From an uncultured Collinsella sp. (GTDB lineage Bacteria > Actinomycetota > Coriobacteriia > Coriobacteriales > Coriobacteriaceae), in assembly GCA_905197665.1 (NCBI GenBank), contig CAJJZP010000010.1, positions 27,493 through 91,492 of the forward strand: a stretch of 64,000 nt of DNA, read 5' to 3'. The position numbers and the translations under genes were made by a program. Positions 55,938 to 64,000 of this stretch are shown here, one piece after another; position 1 is the first letter of the stretch; each line of letters starts with the position of its first letter. The notes beneath the pieces were generated by a model that was given only the letters and a program-made list of their open reading frames with translations, was not told the origin of the DNA and searched no databases.

Positions 55938-56642
55938 ATGCCCTATTACTATGGATATGGCTTTGGTATCGACCCGCTGTACCTGCTGGTTGTGCTTGTC
56001 TGCACGGTGCTTGGCCTTGCCGCGCAGAGCTATATCAACTCGACGTACAAGACGTGGTCCAAGGTTCGCTCGGACGGCGACACGGGTGCCACGGTCGCTC
56101 GCCGCATGCTCGACGCCAACGGTTGCAACGCCGTGGGTATCAAGGGCGTCGCCGGTGAGCTCACCGACCATTACAACCCGCAGGACAATAACCTGTATCT
56201 GTCGGATTCCAACCGTTCGGGCGGCTCGGTCGCAAGCGTTGCTGTCGCTTGTCACGAGGCAGGCCATGCCGCGCAGCGTCAAAGCGGCTATGCCATGATG
56301 AAGGTACGTACCGCCCTCGTGCCGGTCGTCAACTTTACCCAGAACACCTGGACCATCGTGCTGCTCATGGGCCTGTTTATGAACATCGCGGGACTCACGA
56401 CCCTCGCACTGATCTTCTTCTCGTTTAGCGTGCTGTTCCAGCTCGTTACGCTGCCGGTCGAGATTGATGCCAGCCGCCGCGCCGTGGCGTATATTGAGCA
56501 GTCGGGTATGAGCTCCAAGCAGGTCAACGGTGCCAAGAAGGTGCTGACGGCCGCCGCGCTTACCTATGTGGCTGCGGCGCTCACCTCGATTATTCAGCTG
56601 CTCTATCTTATGGCTCGATACAACAGAAACTCCAACCGATAA
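55938..56642 (+). CDS. Zinc metallopeptidase, YugP family
   Basis: The 234-residue membrane protein carries the zinc motif CHEAGHA at about residue 105. It is flanked by an N-terminal membrane helix (LYLLVVLVCTVLGLAAQSYI) and by two further hydrophobic stretches (TIVLLMGLFMNIAGLTTLALIFFSFSVLF; AAALTYVAAALTSIIQLLYLM). YugP-type neutral zinc peptidases are widespread in Gram-positives; their physiological substrates are unknown. GGAGG precedes the ATG at 55938 by 7 bases. It lies between repeat copy C and xseA, with a separate promoter presumably in the gap before it. Confidence 0.9.
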   Translation: MPYYYGYGFGIDPLYLLVVLVCTVLGLAAQSYINSTYKTWSKVRSDGDTGATVARRMLDANGCNAVGIKGVAGELTDHYNPQDNNLYLSDSNRSGGSVASVAVACHEAGHAAQRQSGYAMMKVRTALVPVVNFTQNTWTIVLLMGLFMNIAGLTTLALIFFSFSVLFQLVTLPVEIDASRRAVAYIEQSGMSSKQVNGAKKVLTAAALTYVAAALTSIIQLLYLMARYNRNSNR

Positions 56643-56757
56643 CAAATTGGGTCGCTGGGCGCCGCGGGGATTCGTGTCCTCGCGGCGCTGTACTATGTGT
56701 TGGACTTGAATTTGCGCAGGGCCGAAGCCCTTGTGCACGATGACGAAAGGAGGCTGC

Positions 56758-58209
56758 GTGGCAGGCTGGAATCTAACCGGCAATGCCGTTTCCGCCGAGT
56801 TCGACGGTTCGGACGAGCAAGAGCGCAAAGAGCTCAGCGTGAGCCAGGCGGTAGAGATCGCCGCCGGTGCGCTCGATGCCATTCCGCAGCTGAGTGTCCT
56901 GGGCGAGGTCACGGGTTTCCGTGGTCCCAATGCCCGAAGCGGCCACTGCTACTTCCAGATTAAAGACGACTCGGCCGCCGTCGACTGCATCATCTGGAAG
57001 GGCGCCTATCTCAAGCGTACCTTCGATCTGCGTGACGGCATGCAGGTGAGCTTTAAGGGCAGCTTCAATCTCTATAAGGCCACGGGCCGCATGAGCTTTG
57101 TCGCTCGCTCGTTTTCGCTGGCGGGGGAGGGTCTGCTGCGTCAACAAGTGGCGCAACTGGCCGAAAAGCTACGCCGCGAGGGCCTGATGGACGAGGCGCG
57201 CAAGCGCCGCATCCCGGTGTTCTGCTCGCGCGTGGCGGTCGTCACCTCGCTTTCGGGTGCCGTAATCGACGACGTCAAGCGTACATTGCGTCGTCGCAAC
57301 CCGCTCGTCGAGCTCGTTTGCGTGGGCGCCAAGGTTCAAGGCGAGGGTGCGCCGGCCGAGCTCATTGAGGGCTTGCGCCGCGCCGCTTCCATTACGCCGG
57401 CGCCCGACTGTATTTTGCTGGTGCGCGGCGGCGGTTCCTTTGAGGACCTCATGACCTTTAATGACGAGGAGCTTGCCCGCGCGGTGGCGGCTTGTCCTGT
57501 GCCCGTGGTGACCGGCATTGGCCATGAGCCCGATACCTCGATTTGCGACATGGTGAGCGACCGACGCGCCTCCACGCCCACGGCGGCGGCAGAATCGGTG
57601 GCGCCGGCTATGACGGAGTTGGCCGATGTGCTCGAGGCGCGCCATCAGCGTCTGGGTGCCGCGATGGCATCGATGATTGGGTCGGCCCAGGTCGACCTGG
57701 AGATGCTCGATCAGCGCGGTCGCCGTGCCTGGGATACCTATACGGCTCGCTTGGGTGATGCGCTCGATGCCGCTGCGTGTCGCCCGTGCCTCAACGACCC
57801 CACATTTATGGTCGAGCGTCGCGAATCGGAGCTTGCGCTGACTGCCGATCGCCTGTCGGGCGCCATAGTACGCTCGGTCGGGACATTCCGCTCCAACTTT
57901 GAGCGCTTGCCCGAGCGTCTGATTACAAGCACCTCGGGGCTCGATGGTAAGCGCCATGCGCTCACGCTTGCGAGTTCCCGCCTAGAGCATCAAGGGCGCA
58001 CGATGCTCAGCAAGCCAGCGTCCGACCTGAGCCGTGCGGCAGCGTCGCTCGATGCCCTGTCGCCGCTCAAAGTGCTTGCTCGCGGCTATTCCATCGCGTA
58101 CAGCGATGATGGTGTGGCTACGAGTGCCAAGACCTTTAAGCCTGGCGACGCCATTCGCGTGCGCATGGCAGACGGCAACGTGGCAGCAACGGTCGATACG
58201 GTCGAGTAG
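56758..58209 (+). CDS. xseA: Exodeoxyribonuclease VII large subunit
   Basis: The 483-residue subunit degrades single-stranded DNA in both directions together with XseB. It has an N-terminal OB fold (about residues 25-125, LSVLGEVTGFRGPNARSGHCYFQIKDD and VDCIIWKGAYL). The catalytic core follows with ILLVRGGGSFEDLMTF near 220 and VVTGIGHEPDTSICDMVSDRRASTPTAAAE near 250. A helical region and a C-terminal VLARGYSIAY complete it. GTG 56758 follows AAAGGAGG; an alternative ATG lies upstream. xseB and a HIT gene follow, in the usual order. Confidence 0.95.
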   Translation: MAGWNLTGNAVSAEFDGSDEQERKELSVSQAVEIAAGALDAIPQLSVLGEVTGFRGPNARSGHCYFQIKDDSAAVDCIIWKGAYLKRTFDLRDGMQVSFKGSFNLYKATGRMSFVARSFSLAGEGLLRQQVAQLAEKLRREGLMDEARKRRIPVFCSRVAVVTSLSGAVIDDVKRTLRRRNPLVELVCVGAKVQGEGAPAELIEGLRRAASITPAPDCILLVRGGGSFEDLMTFNDEELARAVAACPVPVVTGIGHEPDTSICDMVSDRRASTPTAAAESVAPAMTELADVLEARHQRLGAAMASMIGSAQVDLEMLDQRGRRAWDTYTARLGDALDAAACRPCLNDPTFMVERRESELALTADRLSGAIVRSVGTFRSNFERLPERLITSTSGLDGKRHALTLASSRLEHQGRTMLSKPASDLSRAAASLDALSPLKVLARGYSIAYSDDGVATSAKTFKPGDAIRVRMADGNVAATVDTVE

Positions 58210-58251
58210 ACCGCGTTTCGCAGTGATAGACCCTTAGGAAAGGAAACAGAT

Positions 58252-58518
58252 ATGGCAGAGAAGACCCCGGTCGAGCAGCTTACGTACAAGCAGGCCTCGC
58301 AGGAGCTGGAGCTCATCATCCGCAGCCTGGAGTCGGGCGATATGGAGCTTGAGGAGTCGCTCGAGAGCTACACCCGCGGCGTCGAGCTCCTCAAAAGCCT
58401 GCGCACCCGCCTGTCCGATGCCGAGCAGAAGGTCTCGGTGCTCCTTAAGGACGTCGACGGCAACGACGTGCTCGCCGACGGCGAGGCCGCCAACACCGAT
58501 GATAACCTTTCGTTCTAA
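58252..58518 (+). CDS. xseB: Exodeoxyribonuclease VII small subunit
   Basis: This short 88-residue helical protein matches XseB: YKQASQELELIIRSLESGDMELEESLESYTRGVELLKSLRTRLSDAEQKV. Several copies of it bind each large subunit. It begins 42 bases after xseA, with AGGAAAG before the ATG. The C-terminal extension is acidic and low in complexity. The pair produces the two-subunit nuclease that trims single-stranded DNA during repair. Confidence 0.94.
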   Translation: MAEKTPVEQLTYKQASQELELIIRSLESGDMELEESLESYTRGVELLKSLRTRLSDAEQKVSVLLKDVDGNDVLADGEAANTDDNLSF

Positions 58519-58567
58519 GCATCTCGACCAAATATAATTACCTTGGTCTGTAAGAAAGGAACCAGCT

Positions 58568-58903
58568 ATGTGCGATTGCATCTTCTGTAAAATTGCCAAC
58601 CACGAGATCCCCTCGACCGTTGTCTATGAGGACGACCAGGTCATCGCCTTCGACGACCTCAACCCGCAGGCGCCGGTCCACACGCTCGTGATCCCCAAGA
58701 AGCACTACAGCGACATCGCCGACAACGTGCCCGCCGAGACCATGGGCGCCATGGCCCACGCCGTCCAGGAGGTCGCCAAGGCCAAGGGTCTGGAGGACGG
58801 TTTCCGCGTCATTTCCAACAAGGGTGTCAACGCCGGCCAGACCGTCATGCACTTCCACATGCATGTCCTCGGCGGCAAGAACCTGGGCGAGAACCTCATC
58901 TGA
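58568..58903 (+). CDS. HIT-family nucleotide-binding protein (HinT-like)
   Basis: The 111-residue protein has the histidine triad HFHMHVLGG at residues about 98-106, preceded by a zinc-binding-like CIFCKIANHEIPS near the start and VIPKKHYSDIADN. HIT proteins hydrolyse or transfer nucleotidyl groups, for example adenosine phosphoramidates. It follows xseB by 50 bases and may be co-transcribed. Length is typical of HinT. Confidence 0.93.
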   Translation: MCDCIFCKIANHEIPSTVVYEDDQVIAFDDLNPQAPVHTLVIPKKHYSDIADNVPAETMGAMAHAVQEVAKAKGLEDGFRVISNKGVNAGQTVMHFHMHVLGGKNLGENLI

Positions 58904-58945
58904 GGACACGTAGCCCCGTCGACTTGGCTGCCTTTGGAGTAATCT

Positions 58946-59836
58946 ATGCAGCTTTCTCAACTCGAATACCTTCAAGCGGTAGCGAACTATGGCGGCGTGC
59001 GCAAAGCAGCTCGCGCCGTTCATGTGAGTCCGCAGGCCGTTTCGTCGGCAATCAAAAAGTTGGAATCTGAGTATCAGATTGTTTTGCTCGACCGATCGGC
59101 GGGGGAGGCTGTTTTGTCTCCGGCGGGCAGAGAATTTGCGCGTCGTGCACGCGTGATCCTGGCACAAGTCGACGATCTTAAAAAGTACGCCCAATCGAGG
59201 GACGACGGCGTCTCGCCCGACGGCCACTTCCGTCTTTACGCCCCCTGCCTTCAAGGGCGGGGGCGTCTCTTTTCCGAAAACTGGTACGACTCGTTTGAAA
59301 GCTCGCACCCTCAGATTCACCTTGATGTGTGGCATCAGCCAACGGCTACATGCTTTGAATCACTTGTGCTTGGCATTTCGGATGCGGCCATCTCATTTGA
59401 GGAACCAAGGAACAGTGTCCTTTCTTCGAAATACTTGGGTGAAAAGGAGCTCAAGGTTCTTTCGTGCCCAGCGGGTCATCAATCTGTGGGCGCTATGACC
59501 GTCCGTGAGTTACTGGGCGGCAGGTTAGCTGTTCCCATTAATTTGTCGCCCTGTCTCAATGCAATCAATCAATGCCCCGAAGCTCAGCTGGTTAATTTCC
59601 GCTTCCGCGACGTCGAATACGGAAACAGAGCGCAGGCTGAGTTTCTTCAAGCCGGGGGATTGATATTGGGTTTTTCTGGCTCTTCTCTCGCATCAGATGG
59701 ATCGGAAGTGAGCGAGTGCTCCATTGAAGCCTCGCATGACGTAGCCTTGCCCATCTACTTCTGCTATCGGCAAAACTCCTGGACCGATCGACACCAGACG
59801 GTTTTTCTGCACCTATTGCGTCATCTTGCTTCGTGA
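58946..59836 (+). CDS. LysR-family transcriptional regulator
   Basis: The 296-residue protein has an N-terminal winged helix (LSQLEYLQAVANYGGVRKAARAVHVSPQAVSSAIKKLESEYQIVLLDRSAGEAVLSPAGREF, residues 3-65). The C-terminal LysR substrate-binding domain runs from about 90 to 290. LysR proteins bind small effectors and commonly regulate adjacent genes. The next gene on the same strand is an MFS transporter 120 bases away, a possible target. The plus-strand upstream region is short (about 42 bases), so the regulator may share a promoter with the HIT gene or have its own. Confidence 0.9.
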   Translation: MQLSQLEYLQAVANYGGVRKAARAVHVSPQAVSSAIKKLESEYQIVLLDRSAGEAVLSPAGREFARRARVILAQVDDLKKYAQSRDDGVSPDGHFRLYAPCLQGRGRLFSENWYDSFESSHPQIHLDVWHQPTATCFESLVLGISDAAISFEEPRNSVLSSKYLGEKELKVLSCPAGHQSVGAMTVRELLGGRLAVPINLSPCLNAINQCPEAQLVNFRFRDVEYGNRAQAEFLQAGGLILGFSGSSLASDGSEVSECSIEASHDVALPIYFCYRQNSWTDRHQTVFLHLLRHLAS

Positions 59837-59851
59837 GATTAATTGGCTTCG

Positions 59852-59876
59852 AGGCGTCAAGTGATTATTGACGCCT
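59852..59876 (+). terminator. Hairpin after the lysR gene
   Basis: AGGCGTCAA-GTGATTA-TTGACGCCT is a perfect 9-bp stem 15 bases after the LysR stop; it has only TG and C afterwards, so its strength as a terminator is limited. Confidence 0.55.
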
Positions 59877-59955
59877 TGCAACACATAGCTGACAGCTTTG
59901 CCCTCATGCTTTTCCAAGATTCCGATTTAGATTGCTGACTCTTGGAGGGCGGAGC

Positions 59956-61116
59956 ATGAAAAACCGTACGGTTTTGCTTTATATGACGTTCGTTTTTCTG
60001 TCGAACTTCAGCACCATTTTGTATTTTCTGACGGTTTACCTTGAATTCGTCGGATTCTCGATGGTGGCGATTTCTAGCATGATGATTGCATATCAAGTGA
60101 GTAAGTTCATCCTCGAAGTTCCCACTGGCTATATTGCTGATAGGTTTGGACGAAAGACAAGCGGTCTCGTTGGCGTCGTGGGGATGCTTGGATACTACGC
60201 CGCCCTGCTTCTCGTCCGTTCCCCTCTGCTTTTAATCGGTGCGTTTGCTCTCAAAGGTTTTGCCGTTGCATGTGTGAGCGGATCCATAGAAGCGATTTAC
60301 ATTGACAGCGTCTCTCAGGACCAGCTCGTAAGACTTAATGTCGTTGAGCGATTTGTTTTCTATGCCTCTTATGCCATCTCTGCTTGCGTGGGCGGTTTCA
60401 TTTCGTCTGTCGGTGCATATCTCATTGGTCTTTCGGCAGATATCATCGCAATGGTGTTGACGTTGGTTGTCGTTGTCTGCATTCCTGAGATGCGAAGAGG
60501 GGGCACTGCGGGGGTACCTGAGCGTGGAATAAGCCCGAAGATGATCGGTGCCGCTATTGCGTGTAATGGCATTCTTCGTTCAGCGTTCATCATGGACTGT
60601 TCTCAGGCATTTGCTTTTGTCGCCCTGGAAGACTTTTTCTCACTGCTGCTTGCGAGTCGCGGAATGAATGCCGTCGCTTCGGGCGTGACCATTGCGATCC
60701 AGCTCCTTGCCTCCGCCTCCATGGGGCTTATTGTGCCCAGTGTGATTGCTCATGTCGACAAGGGCCGTTTTGCGCGTATTTGCGGCATCATTCGCTTAGT
60801 ATTGACAGCTTTGTTTTTGATCCCCCTTACTCCGGCTAATTTGCTACCCGTGTTCTATGTGCTGCAGACGGTTGCGTACTCGTTGTTTGCCCCAATCAAA
60901 TACTCAGTTTTCCAAAATGCCGCCGATTCACCGATGCGCTGTTCACTGATTTCGGTTCAAAGCCAGATGGTGGCGGTTGGTGCCGTTCTTTTCTATCTGC
61001 TCAACGCTGTGTTGAGTAACGTTGCGGGCATTCGAGTCGTATTGCTTGTTGCGCTCGGGATTTCTTCCCTGGTGTATATCCCCGCGCTATTTCGTCTTAC
61101 AAGTCAAAGGCCGTGA
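59956..61116 (+). CDS. MFS transporter
   Basis: The 386-residue carrier has about twelve hydrophobic segments. It has the loop motif EVPTGYIADRFGRKTSGLVGVVGMLGYYAALLLV, the GxLaDRxGRK-type signature between helices 2 and 3. The second half contains LLASRGMNAVASGVTIAIQLLASASMGLI. Substrate unknown; exporters of drugs or small organic compounds share this layout. ATG 59956 follows GGAGGGCGGAGC. A strong terminator hairpin follows and the tandem acetate kinases lie beyond it. Confidence 0.87.
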   Translation: MKNRTVLLYMTFVFLSNFSTILYFLTVYLEFVGFSMVAISSMMIAYQVSKFILEVPTGYIADRFGRKTSGLVGVVGMLGYYAALLLVRSPLLLIGAFALKGFAVACVSGSIEAIYIDSVSQDQLVRLNVVERFVFYASYAISACVGGFISSVGAYLIGLSADIIAMVLTLVVVVCIPEMRRGGTAGVPERGISPKMIGAAIACNGILRSAFIMDCSQAFAFVALEDFFSLLLASRGMNAVASGVTIAIQLLASASMGLIVPSVIAHVDKGRFARICGIIRLVLTALFLIPLTPANLLPVFYVLQTVAYSLFAPIKYSVFQNAADSPMRCSLISVQSQMVAVGAVLFYLLNAVLSNVAGIRVVLLVALGISSLVYIPALFRLTSQRP

Positions 61117-61149
61117 GTATTTGGGCATCGATAACTTATATATCAACGC

Positions 61150-61183
61150 AATAAACCCGAGCGCGAGGGCGTTTGGGTTTATT
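61150..61183 (+). terminator. Terminator after the MFS gene
   Basis: AATAAACCC...GGGTTTATT is a perfect 9-bp arm pair with an inner GC-rich loop, 33 bases after the MFS stop. It is AT-rich at the base and precedes the ackA promoter. Confidence 0.65.
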
Positions 61184-61236
61184 ATTGAAGCGTATGTAAC
61201 CTGGCGGCGCCACACCGCCTGTTAGTAGGGAGACAC

Positions 61237-62415
61237 ATGAACGTTCTGGTCGTCAACGCAGGATCTTCGACCCTTAAGTATCAGGTCATCGATACCAAGT
61301 CCCACAAGGTGTCCGCAAAGGGCTCCTGCGAGCGCGTCTGCTTTACCGGTGGTACCTTCACCCACGCTGCCAACGGCTCCAAGAAGGTGACCGAGAACAT
61401 CGAGTTCCCCGACCACAAGGTCGCCATCGAGGTCGTCCTGAAGGACCTCGAGGCCAACGGCGTCAAGATTGAGGGCATCGGCCACCGCATCGTTCAGGGC
61501 GGCTGGTACTTTGGCGACTCCTCCCTCGTCGACGAGGACGTTCTCGCCAAGATCCGTGAGGTTGCCCCGCTCGCTCCGCTGCACAACAACCCCGAGGCCA
61601 ACGTTATCGAGTACTGCCTGGAGCAGTATCCCGACCTGCCCAACGTCACGGTCTACGACACCGCTTTCCACTTCAACATGCCCGAGGTCGCCAAGACCTA
61701 CGCCCTGCCCAAGGACGTCTGCGACAAGCTGCACATCCGTAAGTACGGCGCCCACGGCACCAGCTACCGCTACATCTCCAAGAAGGTCGCCGAGATGACC
61801 AACGGCGAGGCTCGCAAGGTCGTCGTGTGCCACATCGGTTCCGGCGCTTCCCTTTGCGCCATCGAGGACGGCAGGTGCATGGACACCACCATGGGCCTGA
61901 CGCCGCTCGACGGTGTCATGATGGGCACCCGCTGCGGTTCCATCGACCCGGCTACCGTGTGCTACCTGCAGCGCGAGGGTGGATACACCTTCGACGAGGT
62001 CGACGAGATGATGAACAAGAAGTCTGGCCTCATGGCCGTGACTGGCGGCAAGACCAACGACTGCCGCAACGTCGAGGAGCTCGCCGCCGCTGGCGACCCC
62101 GAGGCTCAGCTCGCCTTCGATATGTTCGTCTACAAGATTGCCGCCAAGGCCGCCGAGATGGCCACCTCCATGTGCGGCATGGACACCCTGGTCTTTACTG
62201 CTGGCATCGGCGAGCACGCTCCGGCCGTCCGCGCCGGCGTTGCCGACCGTCTTGCTTTTATGGGCGTCAAGATGGATCATGCGCGCAACGCCCTGCGTGG
62301 CGACGGTGCTTGGTGCCTGTCTGCCAAGGATTCCAAGGTCAAGATTTTTGTCATCCCCACGGACGAGGAGTTCATGATCGCTTCCGACGTCGAGCGCATT
62401 GTCAACGCCAGGTAA
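61237..62415 (+). CDS. ackA: Acetate kinase, first tandem copy (altered motifs)
   Basis: The 392-residue enzyme converts acetyl phosphate and ADP to acetate and ATP (or the reverse) in fermentation. It shares the family layout MNVLVVNAGSSTLKYQ, GIGHRIVQGG, LAPLHNNPEAN, TMGLTPLDGVMMGTRC and PTDEEFMIASD. Some usually invariant positions differ: HGTSYRY instead of HGTSHRY, and CHIGSGASL where GNGAS is expected. Codon usage is strongly biased to C-ending codons, which suggests high expression. It has its own promoter region after the MFS terminator. A second copy follows 163 bases later. Phosphotransacetylase is not in the window. Confidence 0.93.
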   Translation: MNVLVVNAGSSTLKYQVIDTKSHKVSAKGSCERVCFTGGTFTHAANGSKKVTENIEFPDHKVAIEVVLKDLEANGVKIEGIGHRIVQGGWYFGDSSLVDEDVLAKIREVAPLAPLHNNPEANVIEYCLEQYPDLPNVTVYDTAFHFNMPEVAKTYALPKDVCDKLHIRKYGAHGTSYRYISKKVAEMTNGEARKVVVCHIGSGASLCAIEDGRCMDTTMGLTPLDGVMMGTRCGSIDPATVCYLQREGGYTFDEVDEMMNKKSGLMAVTGGKTNDCRNVEELAAAGDPEAQLAFDMFVYKIAAKAAEMATSMCGMDTLVFTAGIGEHAPAVRAGVADRLAFMGVKMDHARNALRGDGAWCLSAKDSKVKIFVIPTDEEFMIASDVERIVNAR

Positions 62416-62426
62416 TTACAAGAGGG

Positions 62427-62464
62427 GAGGGGCTGGACGACAAATGCCGTTCGGCCCCTCTTTT
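62427..62464 (+). terminator. Terminator after the first ackA
   Basis: GAGGGGC...GCCCCTC with an inner TGGACG region is followed by TTTT, 12 bases after the stop. It makes the two acetate kinase genes separate transcription units, unless read-through occurs. Confidence 0.8.
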
Positions 62465-62578
62465 GCGCTCGTTGGGCGATATGTCTGATAGCTATTTATC
62501 AAGCTGTGATAACTTCTTATTATCATGCGGCCGCCTTAAGGGACCTGTGCCGACCGTATTGCACTGCAAAGGAGTCTC

Positions 62579-63757
62579 ATGAACGTACTTGTTGTTAACG
62601 CCGGTAGCTCAAGCCTTAAATATCAGCTTTTGGATACCGATACCCGCGAGGTATTCGCCAAGGGTAACTGCGAGCGTATCGGCTCGGAGATGGGCATCTT
62701 TGGTCACGCCGAGAACGGTGGCGCCAAGCAGACCGAAGAGATTCCCTTCCCCGATCACCGCTCGGCCATTGCGCGCGTACTCGAGGAGCTCGAGAAGACC
62801 GACTTTACGATTGACGGCATTGGACATCGTATCGTTCAGGGTGGCTGGCACTTCGATGATTCTGCGGTCGTCGACGACGAAGTCATGGCCAAGATTCTTG
62901 AGGTGGCCCCCTTGGCTCCGCTGCACAACTACGGCGAGGCCGCGGCGATTGAATATTGCCGTGAGAAGTATCCGGAGCTGCCCAACGTGGCTGTTTTCGA
63001 CACCTCGTTCCATATGACCATGCCCGAGGTTGCCTACACCTACGCCCTGCCCAAGGACGTGTGCGACAAGTATCATGTGCGCAAGTACGGTGCCCACGGA
63101 ACGAGCCACCGCTACGAGTGGATGATGGCCAAGGAGATCCTGGGTTCGCGCTGCCACCGTCTGCTTTCGTGTCATCTGGGTAACGGCGCCTCGCTTGCCG
63201 CTATCGAGGACGGTGTCTGCCGCGACACCACGATGGGTCTCACGCCGCTCGACGGTTTGATGATGGGAACCCGCTGCGGCTCCATCGACCCGGCCACCGT
63301 GTGCTACCTGCAGCGCGAGGGCGGCTACACCTACCAGGCAGTCGACGACATGATGAACAAGCAGTCTGGCCTGCTTGCCATCTCGGGTATTTCCAACGAC
63401 GCCCGCGACATCCGTACGCGCGCCTCCGAGGGCGACGAGCGCTGCCTGCTCGCCTTCGATATGTTCGCATACAAGGCCATGCAGCAGGCCGGTTCCATGA
63501 TTGCCTCCATGGCGGGCGTGGACACCATTACCTTTACCGCCGGCATCGGCGAGAATGACTGGTCGATCCGCAAGGCCTTCTGCGACTGCTTTGAGTGGCT
63601 GGGCGTGCGTATCGACAACAACAAGAACCGCGAGGCCGTGGGCAACGGCCCACAGGTCATCAGCGCCGCCGGTTCCGCCGTCACGGTCATGGTCATCCCC
63701 ACCGACGAGGAATACATGATCGCCCACGACGTCGAGCGTCTGACCAAGAACAACTAA
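62579..63757 (+). CDS. ackA: Acetate kinase, second tandem copy
   Basis: This 392-residue copy has the canonical motifs HGTSHRY and CHLGNGASL, plus GIGHRIVQGG, LAPLHNYGEA, TMGLTPLDGLMMGTRCGSIDP and PTDEEYMIAHD. Both copies share GTRCGSIDP in place of the usual GTRSGDIDP, suggesting a lineage-specific duplication. They appear to be roughly 55-60 percent identical by eye. A separate promoter region (62465-62578) precedes it. The retention of family motifs marks this as the more conventional acetate kinase of the pair. Confidence 0.94.
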   Translation: MNVLVVNAGSSSLKYQLLDTDTREVFAKGNCERIGSEMGIFGHAENGGAKQTEEIPFPDHRSAIARVLEELEKTDFTIDGIGHRIVQGGWHFDDSAVVDDEVMAKILEVAPLAPLHNYGEAAAIEYCREKYPELPNVAVFDTSFHMTMPEVAYTYALPKDVCDKYHVRKYGAHGTSHRYEWMMAKEILGSRCHRLLSCHLGNGASLAAIEDGVCRDTTMGLTPLDGLMMGTRCGSIDPATVCYLQREGGYTYQAVDDMMNKQSGLLAISGISNDARDIRTRASEGDERCLLAFDMFAYKAMQQAGSMIASMAGVDTITFTAGIGENDWSIRKAFCDCFEWLGVRIDNNKNREAVGNGPQVISAAGSAVTVMVIPTDEEYMIAHDVERLTKNN

Positions 63758-63777
63758 CGCATTCGTCTGTAATTGAC

Positions 63778-63814
63778 AAAAAGGCCTCCAGAGCAACAGC
63801 CCGGAGGCCTTTTT
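63778..63814 (+). terminator. Terminator after the second ackA
   Basis: AAAAAGGCCTCC...GGAGGCCTTTTT is a perfect 12-bp stem with long A and T runs, about 20 bases after the stop. It can also end minus-strand transcripts arriving from the right edge. Confidence 0.9.
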
Positions 63815-64000
63815 ACTAGCAGGCGGAAATTCCAGTTCCAAAGTGATCATCGCCGGCAACGCCTGCGCTCCCAGCAACGTCACCCATTCGTTCAGATCCT
63901 CAGCCCCAGCTCGTAGCCAAGCCGCCGCCCACTCCAGATTCCCTGACTGCTGCGTGACGGCAGGGACCCTGCAGGGCAAAGCTCTGAAAACATTCCGCAG
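63815..64000. other. Right edge, no supported gene
   Basis: Beyond the terminator only a 23-codon minus-strand frame and an open frame that continues through the terminator and ackA are seen. Neither is convincing. The 3' end of a minus-strand gene may lie just outside the window. Confidence 0.4.

Noticed and set aside
63816..63887. 23-codon minus-strand frame ending just before the ackA terminator
   Set aside because: Its placement next to the terminator is suggestive, but the in-frame upstream stop and weak ribosome-binding site make it unconvincing. It might be the relic of a gene end beyond the window.
62609..63979. 456-codon open frame on the minus strand opposite ackA
   Set aside because: It overlaps the second ackA and passes through its terminator; the composition is that of a shadow frame.
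1..64000. CRISPR array, prophage or integrase
   Set aside because: No series of evenly spaced identical repeats, no cas genes, and no recombinase or capsid-type proteins were recognised on either strand. The repeated elements found are too few and too far apart for CRISPR.

Overview
The window looks like a chromosomal segment of a Coriobacteriia gut anaerobe, most probably Collinsella. This is inferred from the G+C-rich coding style, fermentative enzymes (L-lactate dehydrogenase, two acetate kinases), ECF transport, the DapH lysine route and overall gene content. No 16S or other marker is present to prove it. No rRNA, tRNA, transposase, integrase or CRISPR array was found.

Layout. 1-388: a Y-family polymerase cut by the left edge, with an SOS-like palindrome upstream. 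613-4834: half of an iron-alcohol-dehydrogenase-like protein, pgi and two HAD phosphatases. 4985-16374: a GntR/UTRA regulator, an operator-like palindrome and a ten-gene catabolic operon. The operon encodes a YfcC carrier, two amidohydrolase-fold proteins, FrlC-, FrlB- and FrlD-like enzymes, a second PfkB kinase, YjbQ, BtpA and an FGGY kinase, and resembles Amadori-product (fructoselysine-type) degradation with extra steps. 16455-23960: tatD, tcdA, an SdpR/SdpI pair, ettA and two unusual proteins. 24454-28409: an AT-rich island encoding a DUF2087 protein, an MFS exporter, a B12-type radical SAM enzyme and a 36-residue peptide, a probable RiPP cluster. 28539-32973: nadE, an aminotransferase and ldh. 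33088-35364: a Mbeg1-like hydrolase and a nucleoid-associated protein. 35612-39643 (minus): a lysine-riboswitch-controlled lysA-dapA fusion, dapB and dapH, with an M20 deacetylase divergent. 39793-47503: small membrane proteins, a regulator/Ser-Thr kinase pair, a secreted lysozyme-like protein and a D-aspartate ligase/racemase pair. 47629-51011 (minus): an ECF transporter behind a leader peptide with three consecutive Trp codons. 51198-63757: a cell-wall C69 peptidase, lipid kinase, RNase D, YugP peptidase, xseA-xseB-HIT, a LysR regulator, an MFS carrier and tandem ackA genes.

Two non-coding themes stand out. A 147-nt structured element occurs three times (21354, 35610 minus, 55707), each time just after a stop codon on the sense strand, with compensatory changes in its stems. 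Short REP-like sequences with a CTGTCCC core occur in several intergenic gaps. Regulation by RNA is prominent: a lysine riboswitch, a Trp attenuator, and a 14-bp hairpin that covers a ribosome-binding site.
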